64,000 bases of DNA from an uncultured Pseudoteredinibacter sp. Its GTDB lineage: Bacteria > Pseudomonadota > Gammaproteobacteria > Pseudomonadales > Cellvibrionaceae. Location: assembly GCF_947502065.1 (NCBI RefSeq), contig NZ_CANMYE010000004.1:310001-374000 (forward strand), in the 5' to 3' direction. Made by a program: the position numbers and the translations under genes. This document shows, piece after piece, positions 44,693 through 53,832 of the stretch. The notes below the pieces were generated by a model that did not search any database, had not been told where the DNA came from, and saw nothing but the letters and a program-made list of their open reading frames with translations. Each line of letters begins with the position of its first letter. Position 1 is the stretch's first letter.

Positions 44693-45851
44693 GACCATGT
44701 TTTGTCGCTTATTTTTCGTATTCGCAGCTATCATACTATCGGCTTGTAGCCAGCAGCCACTGGTAAAACCTAATAATGATACTAACTTGGTACCTCAAAA
44801 CACCCAGCTGCTACAGAGCCAGCAAGAAGAAGAGCTTGCACGAATTTTGGATGTCAGTATCGAGGTATTTGGACTACAAAGTACAACTGGTGGGAATAGC
44901 CAAGTTGAAAAACAAATATTCTCGGAAATAGCCGATATAGAACGCCAATATCTACCGGTATTGCTGCGTAACACTCTAGCAAAAAGCCGCTACTGGGGGG
45001 CAGTAAGTGTCGTTCCCAAAGAAGATTTGGCGGCAGAACTTTCAGTTAGCGGCCAGGTATTACAATCCGATGGTAATAGCTTAAGCCTCCACATCATCGC
45101 CAAGGATGCTAGTGGATTAATATGGCTGAACAAAAAATATCGAGCCCTAATGCAAGGTGGGCAACAGGCCGTACAAAACGATAAAGAGCCGAATAAAGAA
45201 TACAGTCACTTCTCCCAAGCTTGCCTAATACAAGAACTACCCTACCAAGAGCTTTACCATCAAATTGCTAACGATCTTTTAAGCTACCGATTAAGCTTAT
45301 CAGACAAAGAGTTGTTAAGCATTCGTCGATTGGCGCAAATAAAGCACGCTCAAGACTTATCGCCTGATGCTTTTAATTCTCTAACTGAAGAGCAGGATGG
45401 CCGACTGTTGATCAAACGGCTTCTCGCCCATAACGACCCTATTTTAAAGCAGGTAGAGCGAATGCGTGCACGCCACTATATGTTTATTGAGGCTGTCGAT
45501 GACCACTACCTAAACTTGCATCAAAAAATGGCTGCTATTTATCAACTATGGCAACAATATTCTTGTGAGCGAGCAGAGGAGCTTAAACTCAGGGAGCTTA
45601 CCCAAGGATCAAAAAAGCGAAGATACAAAGGCGGCTTTAGTGCGATGGCTGACAATTATAGACGCTATAAAATCAGCAAGATGTTTGAGCAGGAATGGCA
45701 ACAACTCGCCAGCAGCTTTAAACAAGAAGTGGACCCCGCCGTGATTGAGCTTAATAACAGAGTCTATACATTGAGCGGAACCGTTGATCAACAACTTGAA
45801 GAATGGCGAGTTATTCTAAGACAGTTCTACAAACTACAAGGATTGCCCTAG
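44685..45851 (+). CDS. Predicted lipoprotein of unknown function (second of a coupled pair)
   Basis: A 388-residue lipoprotein. The signal peptide ends in the lipobox ILSAC, so the mature protein is tethered by its N-terminal Cys. ATG 44685 with GAGGCGGA upstream is chosen over ATG 44652, which lies 33 bases inside the preceding gene and lacks a ribosome site. Residues about 50-190 hold alternating strands (ILDVSIEVFGL, LAAELSVSGQVLQSDGNSLSLHIIAKDASG), reminiscent of small secretin- or CsgG-like envelope domains. Residues 215-388 are mostly helical with basic segments (QGSKKRRYKGGF). Function is unknown. It ends 16 bases before the convergent bioD stop. Confidence 0.8.
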   Translation: MTKTMFCRLFFVFAAIILSACSQQPLVKPNNDTNLVPQNTQLLQSQQEEELARILDVSIEVFGLQSTTGGNSQVEKQIFSEIADIERQYLPVLLRNTLAKSRYWGAVSVVPKEDLAAELSVSGQVLQSDGNSLSLHIIAKDASGLIWLNKKYRALMQGGQQAVQNDKEPNKEYSHFSQACLIQELPYQELYHQIANDLLSYRLSLSDKELLSIRRLAQIKHAQDLSPDAFNSLTEEQDGRLLIKRLLAHNDPILKQVERMRARHYMFIEAVDDHYLNLHQKMAAIYQLWQQYSCERAEELKLRELTQGSKKRRYKGGFSAMADNYRRYKISKMFEQEWQQLASSFKQEVDPAVIELNNRVYTLSGTVDQQLEEWRVILRQFYKLQGLP

Positions 45852-45867
45852 AAAAGTAAACGCCAAT

Positions 45868-46560
45868 CTAATTATTTGATTCCGGCAGTTGCAAATACTG
45901 GGAGGCAATGAGTGCTGCATTTTCTTTGCCGGCTAAATTTGGAACAAAACCCAAATAAGGGGCTGTCATTCTTTGTTTTAGGGTTTCTAAGTTTTCTTCC
46001 ATACAACTCATATTTGGATCTACATGATTGGCTACCCAGCCAGCTACTGCTAAGCCATCACGCTTAATAGCTTCGAGCGTTAAGAGCGCGTGATTGATGC
46101 AACCTAGTCGCAACCCCACTACCAAGATAACCGGCAAACCTAGTTCTTTTGCAAGATCTGCAAAATCTTCTCGGTCATTAAGAGGAACTCGCCAACCGCC
46201 AGCACCTTCGACTACAGAAAAATCATGAGGCGTAAATAAAGCACCACGGCAAAAACCAGCTAAGCGGCTAGCATTGAGTCTCACATCAGCCTGCTCGGCA
46301 GCGATATGTGGCGCGATTGCTGGTGCAAACGCATAGGGATTGACTTGCTCGTAGTCCAACTCTTGTGACATAGCCTCCTGCAAAATCAAAGCATCACTGT
46401 TTCGCAAACCCTCATCGCGGCTTTCACTACCCGAGGCAACTGGCTTCAGCGCTAAGCTGCGTAAGCCTTCACTATTAGCCTTATGCAGTAAAGCCGATGC
46501 AATAAAGGTTTTTCCGGCATCGGTGTCTGTTCCAGTTACAAAAAACGTTTTCTTGGCCAT
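45868..46560 (-). CDS. bioD: Dethiobiotin synthetase
   Basis: ATP-dependent carboxylation of 7,8-diaminopelargonate to dethiobiotin. The 230-residue protein begins with the P-loop FVTGTDTDAGKTF (Lys17) and has the VEGAGGWRVPL motif, LVVGLRLGCINHALLT and the GWVANHVDP segment. It ends the bioB-bioF-bioH/C-bioD operon. The DAPA synthase BioA is not in the window and must be encoded elsewhere. Confidence 0.94.
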   Translation of the reverse strand: MAKKTFFVTGTDTDAGKTFIASALLHKANSEGLRSLALKPVASGSESRDEGLRNSDALILQEAMSQELDYEQVNPYAFAPAIAPHIAAEQADVRLNASRLAGFCRGALFTPHDFSVVEGAGGWRVPLNDREDFADLAKELGLPVILVVGLRLGCINHALLTLEAIKRDGLAVAGWVANHVDPNMSCMEENLETLKQRMTAPYLGFVPNLAGKENAALIASQYLQLPESNN

Positions 46561-46613
46561 GGTAAGTTTGTATTGCTCGTTGAGTTTTCGAGTATTTTGC
46601 TATCGAGTCATAA

Positions 46614-48374
46614 CTAAGCTAAAGGTTTCATTAACTTTAAATAAAACACCTGGTAAGTTAGAGGCAACTTAGCCCCTTGGCCGCTATCGTAACGATATTC
46701 TTCATAAGCCGCTAGAAGTTTAGTGAGGCGTTCGCGTGACGATAAACCTTCATTTTGGCCAGCATTCATATTCTGCGCCCCTAAGGTTTTCAACTCATAG
46801 CGTAGCTGTTTGAAATCATCAAAAACCAAATCTATATCCGCTTCTTCAAATTCAAAGCTTAATCCGCTCTTCTCTATTGAGGCACTTAGATCCTTAAGGG
46901 CGCGAAAGCGATTAACATGCACCTTGTCATCGACCTGCCGCCAAGCTTCTCGAAGCTGCCATAAACTGCGCGGCCCTAGGGTGGCGATATAGGCAGCCGA
47001 ACCTGGCTTCAGCACACGATGAATCTCTTTAAAAAGCTGCTCTTCTTGCTGGCACCACTGAATGGCTAAGCTCGAGAATATTGAATCTATACATTCATCA
47101 GCCAACGGTAGGGACTCAGCATCCGAAGCGATATATTCCACATTCAAAAGCGAAATCTCTTCTTCACGCTGCCTTGCCTGCTGCTTGGAAAACCGCAACA
47201 TTCCTTCAGCGAGATCTAAGTTAAGAAGCCTCGTAGGGCTATGCTGAGGTAGATTCGTTTGACTTTCAGCCTTTGACTTTAAAGTGCTAAAGCCCTGCTC
47301 TAGCAATTTTTGAAAATAAGCGGTGCCGGAACCTAGGTCCAGCACCGCTTTTCCCACAAAATGCTCGGCAGGCACTTGAGAGAATAAACGTTCACAAATC
47401 TGCCGTTGCAAAGCAGCCACGCTGTCATAGCTTTTGGCAGATTTAGAGAAGCTTTTAGCAATACGTATTTTATCCAATCGATACGCGGCCGGGTTTTCTT
47501 TTAGGCTAGCCTGAAGCAGCAGTTCTGCCCGCGACTGTCTTGCAATCGTGGCCGGAATATTATGGCTACCCTTAAGCAGGCTTATTTGAATATTATCTTG
47601 TTGCAGCTCTGCGATAGCTTTTGCTACAACTACAGGCACAAGAGCATCGTTTTCAGCCAGAATAAAATGAATATTCTTATCTTTCTGCGCCAGTAAATCC
47701 GCGCGCGCATCAATCGTTTCTAGTAAGCTCAGACAATTAAGCCATAGCTTTTTGTTGCCAGACACCGAAAAAAAGTCAACATTAAAACCGCTGGCCTTTA
47801 GCTGCCGACGCCCCTTAATGATTGATTTTTTGTTTTGTGCAGCACTGTGACTATCATCTTTGTTTTGCAGGGCGATAAACCGGCTCAAACAAGCTTCTGG
47901 ATTTACTTCAAAGGAGCGGAGAAAATCCTCAAAGTCATCTGGATTCATCGCCGCTGGCCACTGCTCTTTAGCGACAAAACAAGGGCCTACCCCTAAACAA
48001 CTTAGCGATAAGACTTTTTCAGAAGATAAAAGACATTGGGCGAGCAAACCACCTAATGAGTATGCAATTAAGTGGCAACGTTCTGGCAGTGTATTTTCCA
48101 GCGCACTGAGCAATTCGCCAGGCTCAAACACTTCAGACCCATCAACATCAAGCGACGAAGCATCAAAGCCAGGCAGGCTAATACAGTGGACATTAACGCT
48201 ATCTAACATGGGCAATATGGGCTGCCAAATATCAGCCCCCATACCCCAGCCGTGAATGAGCACATAGTCTTCGGCTTGCGCATCATCGGCCCAATAAGTT
48301 TTGCATTTTAGCTGCTGCAATTCAGTAAACCCTGCATCCACTTTTAAATTAGGGTTACTGAGCATATTCATCAT
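46614..48374 (-). CDS. bioC: BioH-BioC fusion: pimeloyl-ACP methyl ester esterase and malonyl-ACP methyltransferase
   Basis: A 586-residue fusion. The N-terminal part (about 20-290) is an alpha/beta hydrolase of the BioH type: oxyanion region HGWGMGADIW, nucleophile Ser106 (AYSLGG), Asp243 (ENDALVP), His271 (GSHNIPA). The C-terminal part (about 300-586) is BioC: RIAKSFSKSAKSYDSVAALQ, SAM loop VLDLGSGT (345-352) and SSLAIQWC. BioC methylates malonyl-ACP to start pimelate synthesis; BioH removes the methyl at the end, so the two gates share one polypeptide. ATG 48374 follows AAGG by six bases and overlaps the bioF 3' end by 20 bases, favouring coupled translation. Such fusions are known in a few related marine bacteria. 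Confidence 0.9.
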   Translation of the reverse strand: MMNMLSNPNLKVDAGFTELQQLKCKTYWADDAQAEDYVLIHGWGMGADIWQPILPMLDSVNVHCISLPGFDASSLDVDGSEVFEPGELLSALENTLPERCHLIAYSLGGLLAQCLLSSEKVLSLSCLGVGPCFVAKEQWPAAMNPDDFEDFLRSFEVNPEACLSRFIALQNKDDSHSAAQNKKSIIKGRRQLKASGFNVDFFSVSGNKKLWLNCLSLLETIDARADLLAQKDKNIHFILAENDALVPVVVAKAIAELQQDNIQISLLKGSHNIPATIARQSRAELLLQASLKENPAAYRLDKIRIAKSFSKSAKSYDSVAALQRQICERLFSQVPAEHFVGKAVLDLGSGTAYFQKLLEQGFSTLKSKAESQTNLPQHSPTRLLNLDLAEGMLRFSKQQARQREEEISLLNVEYIASDAESLPLADECIDSIFSSLAIQWCQQEEQLFKEIHRVLKPGSAAYIATLGPRSLWQLREAWRQVDDKVHVNRFRALKDLSASIEKSGLSFEFEEADIDLVFDDFKQLRYELKTLGAQNMNAGQNEGLSSRERLTKLLAAYEEYRYDSGQGAKLPLTYQVFYLKLMKPLA

Positions 48375-49554
48375 CAACTACCTTATTTATCCTGCTCAAC
48401 TGCTCAGCCAGTGCATCCAGCAGACGATCAATATGTTCTATTTCATGATCTGCCGTAATAGTTATTCGAAGCCGGGCGCTGTTGACGGGAACCGTTGGGG
48501 GGCGAATCGCAGGCACATAAATACCCTGAGCCGCTATAGCTTCAGCAACTTTCAGGGCATTTTCTGAGGAGCCCAACAACAAAGGCTGAATCGCGGTATC
48601 GGAGGACATCAAAGGCAAATTTAATTCATCAGCGGCTTCTCGAAAATAAGCCACCAAGCTATGCAACTTGGTACGACGCTCAGGCTCTTTTTGAAGCAGC
48701 TCAAGGCCCGCTAAACTTGCAGCAGCAACACTCGCTGGCAATGCTGTGGTATAGATATAGGGCCGAGCGAACTGAATTAGGCCTTCAATAAGCGCTTCGC
48801 TACCTGCAATAAAAGCCCCGTAGCTCCCTATTGCCTTACCCAAGGTGCCCATCAAAATAGGCAGTTGTTGCTGATCAAGTCCCCAGTACTCTGCACTGCC
48901 CGCACCGTTTTTCCCCAGCACCCCAAAACCATGAGCATCGTCAGCCATTAATAACGCACCTTCACGCTCGGCTATGTTTGCTAGCTCTGCTAATGGGGCT
49001 AGATCACCATCCATGCTATACACCGCATCAACGGCAATGAGTTTGCCTTCGGCATCAGCCCCCTTCAAACGCTGGTTCAAGTGCGCCAAATCATTATGAG
49101 CAAAGCGAAGCAGTCTCGCGCCACTTAATTGAGCACCGTCTAAGAGAGAGGCATGATTTAGGCGATCATGGAAGACCGCATCACCTTTGCGCAGCAATAC
49201 TTGTTGCACGGCTAAATTTGCCGCAAAGCCCGAAGGGAATAATAAAGCTCTATCGCGCCCAGTTAAGCGTGCCAAAAATTCCTCTAATTCCCGATGCAGA
49301 TCGCTGTGACCACTCACCAAATGGGATGCCCCAGCACCAAAACCAAAACGTTTTAAACTGACATTTGCTCGGTGAGCTAGATCAGGATGATTCGCCAAGC
49401 CCAAGTAATCATTACTACTAAAGTTAAGCAGTGATTTACCGTCAACAGAAATCAAAGCACCTTGCGGGGAGGACAAGCTTTTACGGCGGCGATAGAGCTG
49501 CTGCTGCGCTCTATCTTGTAAGCCGCCTTTTAAACGCTGCAGAAGAAAGGACAT
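48355..49554 (-). CDS. bioF: 8-amino-7-oxononanoate synthase
   Basis: PLP enzyme condensing pimeloyl-ACP with alanine. The 399-residue protein has the PLP-binding Lys240 in MGTLGKAIG, the DDAHGFGVLG motif, NFSSNDYLGLANH near the N terminus and SGHSDLHRELE. It lies 37 bases after bioB and overlaps the fusion gene by 20 bases. Confidence 0.95.
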   Translation of the reverse strand: MSFLLQRLKGGLQDRAQQQLYRRRKSLSSPQGALISVDGKSLLNFSSNDYLGLANHPDLAHRANVSLKRFGFGAGASHLVSGHSDLHRELEEFLARLTGRDRALLFPSGFAANLAVQQVLLRKGDAVFHDRLNHASLLDGAQLSGARLLRFAHNDLAHLNQRLKGADAEGKLIAVDAVYSMDGDLAPLAELANIAEREGALLMADDAHGFGVLGKNGAGSAEYWGLDQQQLPILMGTLGKAIGSYGAFIAGSEALIEGLIQFARPYIYTTALPASVAAASLAGLELLQKEPERRTKLHSLVAYFREAADELNLPLMSSDTAIQPLLLGSSENALKVAEAIAAQGIYVPAIRPPTVPVNSARLRITITADHEIEHIDRLLDALAEQLSRINKVVDDEYAQ

Positions 49555-49591
49555 AGTATTGCGATGTGCTCGTCAAAAAGGTACGAAGCTG

Positions 49592-50653
49592 TTATTTCGC
49601 AGCATTATAAAAATGCGAATCGTACTTGGCTTCATTTACGGCCTGTAATAGCTCTTCCTGAACGGTTTCATCGTCTTTCTCAACTTCCTGCGGCTGCTCT
49701 AGGGTTTCGGCATTTATGCCTAAACGAGCAAACAATTTAGCGTCTTTACCTTCACCAGGGTTAGCAGCCGTCAATAATTTATCGCCCAGGAAAATTGAAT
49801 TGGCGCCCGCCATAAAAGCCATAGCTTGCAGCTCGTCACTCATTTGCTCACGACCTGCCGATAAACGCACATAGGATTTGGGCATTACAATTCGCGCCAC
49901 TGCGATCGCTCGTACAAACTCCAATGGATCAATATCGTCCATATTTTCTAGCGGAGTACCTTTGATACGAATCAGCATATTGATCGGAACGGACTCTGGG
50001 TGTTCAGGCAGATTTGCTAAATTTTGAATCAAGCCGATACGGTCATTTTGCTCTTCGCCCATGCCTAAGATGCCGCCACTGCATACTTTCATGCCGGCAG
50101 CTCGAACATGATCTAGAGTTTCCAATCGATCTCCATAACTGCGAGTGGTAATAATGTCACCGTAGTATTCGGGTGACGTATCCAGATTGTGGTTGTAATA
50201 ATCCAAACCGGCTTCGGCCAGTTCACCGGCCTGGTCTTCACTCAACATTCCAAGCGTCATGCAGGTTTCTAAACCCAAGGCTTTCACCTCACGCACCATC
50301 GCCGTTACATGGGGCATATCTTTCTTTTTAGGTGAACGCCAAGCAGCCCCCATACAAAATCGAGTTGCGCCTTTAGCTTTGGCATCTTTCGCTTCAGTCA
50401 AAACTTTTTCAACTTGCATCAAGCGCTCTTTTTCCAAGCCAGTGTCATAGCGCGCACTTTGTGGGCAATAAGCGCAATCTTCCGGACAGGCCCCTGTCTT
50501 AATAGAACAAAGAATACTCACTTGAACTTGATTGGGATCGAAGTTCTGGCGATGTACAAGCTGCGCCTGAAACATAAGCTCATTAAACGGCAGGTTCATC
50601 AGCTGGCTAATTTCCTGTCGGCTCCAGTCGTGGCGTAGCTCGGCGTTAATCAT
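49592..50653 (-). CDS. bioB: Biotin synthase
   Basis: Radical-SAM sulfur insertion into dethiobiotin. The 353-residue protein has the [4Fe-4S] motif Cys56-x3-Cys60-x2-Cys63 ([11 protein letters not shown]), the [14 protein letters not shown] substrate region and [10 protein letters not shown] containing the Arg ligand of the [2Fe-2S] cluster. A C-terminal tail of about 30 residues is Glu-rich. It is the first gene of the operon and its promoter overlaps the BirA-type operator at 50768-50800. Confidence 0.96.
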   Translation of the reverse strand: MINAELRHDWSRQEISQLMNLPFNELMFQAQLVHRQNFDPNQVQVSILCSIKTGACPEDCAYCPQSARYDTGLEKERLMQVEKVLTEAKDAKAKGATRFCMGAAWRSPKKKDMPHVTAMVREVKALGLETCMTLGMLSEDQAGELAEAGLDYYNHNLDTSPEYYGDIITTRSYGDRLETLDHVRAAGMKVCSGGILGMGEEQNDRIGLIQNLANLPEHPESVPINMLIRIKGTPLENMDDIDPLEFVRAIAVARIVMPKSYVRLSAGREQMSDELQAMAFMAGANSIFLGDKLLTAANPGEGKDAKLFARLGINAETLEQPQEVEKDDETVQEELLQAVNEAKYDSHFYNAAK

Positions 50654-50746
50654 GATTATTCTCTTTTTGCTGCTTTTAAAAGCGCTTATTCAATGGGAAG
50701 CCACAAACCAGCCTTTGGGCTCTAGCCTGCGATCTTAAGACTTAGC

Positions 50747-50774
50747 ATCATAGTTACTGAAACCATATTGTCAA
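50747..50774 (-). promoter_or_regulatory. bioB promoter
   Basis: On the minus strand a perfect TTGACA (50774-50769) is followed after 16 bases by TATGAT (50752-50747). The -35 hexamer lies inside the left half of the BirA-type operator, so operator occupancy would block polymerase. The leader is about 85 bases. Confidence 0.75.
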
Positions 50775-50800
50775 CCTAGTTAACAGCAATAGGTTAACAA
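50768..50800. promoter_or_regulatory. BirA-type biotin operator
   Basis: TTGTCAACC (50768-50776), 15 bases, GGTTAACAA (50792-50800) form an imperfect dyad with one mismatch. This fits the proteobacterial BirA consensus TTGTAAACC-N(14-16)-GGTTTACAA. It lies between divergent bioB and comF. Confidence 0.8.
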
Positions 50801-50850
50801 GGGGACTTGAGGCGCTAGAGTCGAGAGGATTGGAAGAATGGGAGGCAATC

Positions 50851-51564
50851 ATGCCTAAGCAAAATTGGGCGACAAGCGCTCTAAATGTGCTAATAGCGAA
50901 CCGCTGCTTGTTTTGCGGTAGCGGCGGCGAAGCCGTATGCCGAGGCTGTTTTCAAGACCTTCCTTGGCTAGAGCACTGTTGCAAATGCTGCGCTCTGCCC
51001 ATAGGTGCAAAAGAGGGAATATGTGGCCACTGCCAAAAGCAAGCACCACCCTTTCAACATTGCATCAGCTTATGGAGCTATGACTTCCCGATCGATAAAG
51101 TAATTAAGGACTTTAAATATCAACATAACAGCGCCGCCAAACAGTTTCTCTGCCTGCAACTTGCCAAGCTCGTAAGTCAACATAACAAGCACCGAATAAG
51201 CAATTTTGATGCTCTATTAGCGGTCCCCAGCCATCCTTTCAAAAGATTAATACGGGGCTACAACCAGGCTTACGTCTTAGCTAGAGAAGTCTCTAAGCAT
51301 TGTACAATTCCACTAATTCAGCTTATTAAGAAATCACGCTGGACCGGCAGCCAACAAGGGCTTGGGCGAAAGGCCCGCCTACAGAATCTAGAAAACAGCT
51401 TTCAACTGACCGGCCCAGTGAAAGGCATGAAACTTTTACTGGTGGATGACGTTATAACCACCACGAGCACAGCCAGCATCATTAGCCATATGTTAATGGA
51501 CGCGGGCGCCGAATCGGTTAGCCTTGCTAGCCTGGCCAGAACACCACAACACATGACCACTTAA
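50851..51564 (+). CDS. comF: ComF-family amidophosphoribosyltransferase-like protein
   Basis: A 237-residue ComFC-type protein with an N-terminal double zinc ribbon (CLFCGSGGEAVCRGC and CCKCCALPIG...CGHCQ) and a C-terminal type I PRTase domain (KLLLVDDVITTTSTAS). Members are needed for DNA uptake in naturally competent bacteria; their reaction is not known. The start is ATG 50851 with GGGAGG five bases upstream; TTG 50830 is an unsupported in-frame alternative. Its promoter region is shared with bioB, the usual arrangement in Pseudomonas relatives. Confidence 0.88.
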   Translation: MPKQNWATSALNVLIANRCLFCGSGGEAVCRGCFQDLPWLEHCCKCCALPIGAKEGICGHCQKQAPPFQHCISLWSYDFPIDKVIKDFKYQHNSAAKQFLCLQLAKLVSQHNKHRISNFDALLAVPSHPFKRLIRGYNQAYVLAREVSKHCTIPLIQLIKKSRWTGSQQGLGRKARLQNLENSFQLTGPVKGMKLLLVDDVITTTSTASIISHMLMDAGAESVSLASLARTPQHMTT

Positions 51565-51702
51565 GCCAATGCGAAATTAGACACCTGCCCAAGGGCTAGG
51601 CGACAATTGCAATAAGAGATTGAATTCTTCAAACATGGCAGATTTGACCAGTTTTGGCCAAATTAACGAAGTTTTACCGCATTTTGGAAACAAAACATCA
51701 TT

Positions 51703-52827
51703 ATGAATAAGAATATCGTCATTAGCGGCACAGGCCTGTACACCCCTCCTTACAGCGTAAGCAACGAAGAATTAGTAGAGGCACTAAATGCCCATGCCGA
51801 TAAATACAATGAAGAAAACGCCGCCGCGATCGAAGCCGGCGAGCTAACAGCGAAAGCCAAATCCAGTGCGGAATTTATCGAAAAAGCTTCCGGCATCAAA
51901 AGTCGCTATGTGTATCGTAAAGAAGGTATTTTGGATGTCGATCGGCTATGCCCAGTTATCCCGTTGAAAGCGGAAGATGAGACCAGCGATCAAGCTTTAA
52001 TGGCAATCGAAGCGGCCAAAGAAGCCATGGCGGCGGCTAATAAAACCGCTGCGGATATTGATGCTGTGATTGTAAGCTGCGCCTACACTCAGCGCTCTTA
52101 CCCAGCTATTGCTATCGAGGTTCAGACGGCCCTAGGCATTGAAGGCTTCGGTTTTGATATGTTGGTAGCATGCTCGGCAGCCACCTTTGCCCTACAGCGA
52201 GCTTACGAGATGGTTACTGCTGGCACAGCGCGAGCGGTACTATGTATTAACCCAGAGCTCACCACTCCACAGATCGATTACTCTGATCGAGATAGTCACT
52301 TTATTTTTGGTGATGTCGCTACCGCAACTATTGTTGAGGCCGAAGAGACTGCCAATTCTGAAAACTGCTGGGATGTATTGAGCACCAAAGCCTTTACTTC
52401 ATTCTCCAATAATATTCGTTCGAGCTTCGGCCATGCTGCACGTAGCAATGATGTAGACCCCTTCTGGAAAGAGAATCTATTCCACCAAAACGGCCGTAAG
52501 GTGTTTAAAGAAGTTTGTCCAATGGCGGCCGAACATATTAGCGAGCACTTATCTCGCCACGATCTTACATCGGCCGATGTGAAACGCTGGTGGCTGCACC
52601 AAGCCAACATCAATATGAACCTATTGATCAGCAAAAAGCTGCTAGGTCGCGACGCCTCAATAGAGGAAGCGCCGATCGTATTGGATGAGTTTGCCAACAC
52701 TGCCTCGGCCGGCTCTTTAATTGCCTTCCACAAATACTCGCAGGATTTGGCCGCTGGCGACCACGGTGTTATATGCTCATTTGGTGCTGGTTACTCTATC
52801 GGTAGCCTGGTTGTTCGTAAGCGCTAA
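51703..52827 (+). CDS. FabH-like beta-ketoacyl-ACP synthase III
   Basis: A 374-residue thiolase-fold enzyme. The catalytic triad is complete: Cys157 (LVACSAATFAL), His299 (WLHQANINMN) and Asn332 (ANTASAGSL). It is longer than housekeeping FabH (about 320) and resembles the second FabH-type synthases (PA3286 type), which condense medium-chain acyl groups with malonyl-ACP. A precise substrate cannot be read. The gene stands alone with a weak ribosome site. Confidence 0.82.
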   Translation: MNKNIVISGTGLYTPPYSVSNEELVEALNAHADKYNEENAAAIEAGELTAKAKSSAEFIEKASGIKSRYVYRKEGILDVDRLCPVIPLKAEDETSDQALMAIEAAKEAMAAANKTAADIDAVIVSCAYTQRSYPAIAIEVQTALGIEGFGFDMLVACSAATFALQRAYEMVTAGTARAVLCINPELTTPQIDYSDRDSHFIFGDVATATIVEAEETANSENCWDVLSTKAFTSFSNNIRSSFGHAARSNDVDPFWKENLFHQNGRKVFKEVCPMAAEHISEHLSRHDLTSADVKRWWLHQANINMNLLISKKLLGRDASIEEAPIVLDEFANTASAGSLIAFHKYSQDLAAGDHGVICSFGAGYSIGSLVVRKR

Positions 52828-52856
52828 GGCGCTAAAAACCACACTTTCTCATCAGT

Positions 52857-52880
52857 ATGCAGGGCCATCCGGCCCTGCAT
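52857..52880. terminator. Hairpin after the FabH-like gene
   Basis: ATGCAGGGCC and GGCCCTGCAT form a ten-base-pair stem with loop ATCC. No T run follows, so it may be a weak terminator. Confidence 0.4.
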
Positions 52881-52947
52881 AATTCAGTTTCAATTCATCG
52901 CCAATTGCTAGCATCTGTTCCACTCTAATTTTAAGGGAGTTATAAAA

Positions 52948-53769
52948 ATGGAACAGTTGAACCATTATTCTCAAGTCGCAATCGAGCTCATTATGAGCTA
53001 CACCCCACGCTTACTGCTTGCCCTAGCCACATTATTAGTTGGTCTGTGGCTAATCGGTATCGTGGTTAAAATTACTCAAGCCGGTTTAAAAAAATCTAAT
53101 ACCGATGAAACTTTAATTAGTTTTATTGGCAATATGATTTCATGGGGCCTCAAGGCGCTTTTAGCACTTAGCGTTGCCTCGATGGTCGGTATTGAAACCA
53201 CTTCATTTATCGCCGTACTCGGTGCCGCAGGTTTAGCAGTAGGCCTAGCTTTACAGGGCAGCTTGGCGAATTTTGCTGGCGGCGTGTTAATTATTTTGTT
53301 CAAGCCTTATAAGGTTGGCGATTTAATTAAAGCCCAAGGTGAACTTGGCGTGGTAAAAGAAATTCAAATTTTCGTTACCGTGCTAGTCACTCTAGATAAC
53401 AAACAAGTCATTGTTCCTAACGGTGCCATGTCTAATGGTAATGTGGTGAACTTTAGCGGCGAAGGCCAGCTACGCGTCGACCTTTCAATCGGTATTTCTT
53501 ACAACGCCGATATTGCCAAAGCCAAAGAAGTTATTATGAAAGTGATGGAAGATCACCCGAAAGTAATGGACAGCCCGGCACCATTTGTGGGTGTAGATTC
53601 CATGGGGGATAGCTCGGTAAACCTTTCAGTGTGGCCTTGGGCGACTCCAGATGACTACTGGGATGTTTACTTCGATATCAATGAGCAAATGAAGATTGCC
53701 CTAGATAAAGCTGAAATCAGCATCCCATTCCCACAGCGAGATGTACATTTGTACAATCATCAAGCTTAA
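52948..53769 (+). CDS. mscS: Small-conductance mechanosensitive channel (MscS)
   Basis: Inner-membrane tension-gated channel of 273 residues. Three helices cover about 15-40, 58-78 and 90-125. TM3 has the Gly/Ala-packed pore motif AAGLAVGLALQGSLANFAGG, followed by the conserved KPYKVGD and the cytoplasmic vestibule with VPNGAMSNGNVVNFS. It protects against hypo-osmotic shock. AGGGAG precedes the ATG. Confidence 0.93.
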   Translation: MEQLNHYSQVAIELIMSYTPRLLLALATLLVGLWLIGIVVKITQAGLKKSNTDETLISFIGNMISWGLKALLALSVASMVGIETTSFIAVLGAAGLAVGLALQGSLANFAGGVLIILFKPYKVGDLIKAQGELGVVKEIQIFVTVLVTLDNKQVIVPNGAMSNGNVVNFSGEGQLRVDLSIGISYNADIAKAKEVIMKVMEDHPKVMDSPAPFVGVDSMGDSSVNLSVWPWATPDDYWDVYFDINEQMKIALDKAEISIPFPQRDVHLYNHQA

Positions 53770-53784
53770 CGAGTGGAAAATACG

Positions 53785-53811
53785 AAAAAGCCGGCATTCG
53801 CCGGCTTTTTT
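53785..53811. terminator. Bidirectional terminator between mscS and the esterase gene
   Basis: AAAAAGCCGGC and GCCGGCTTTTT form an 11-base-pair stem with loop ATTC and a T6 run on the plus strand and A/T tract on the minus. It serves both convergent genes. Confidence 0.9.
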
Positions 53812-53832
53812 AATGCTCGATTTTTTGAACGT

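Noticed and set aside
51630-51660. PsrA-like half-site before the FabH-like gene
   Set aside because: TTCAAACA is present but the second half is degenerate and the spacing is wrong.
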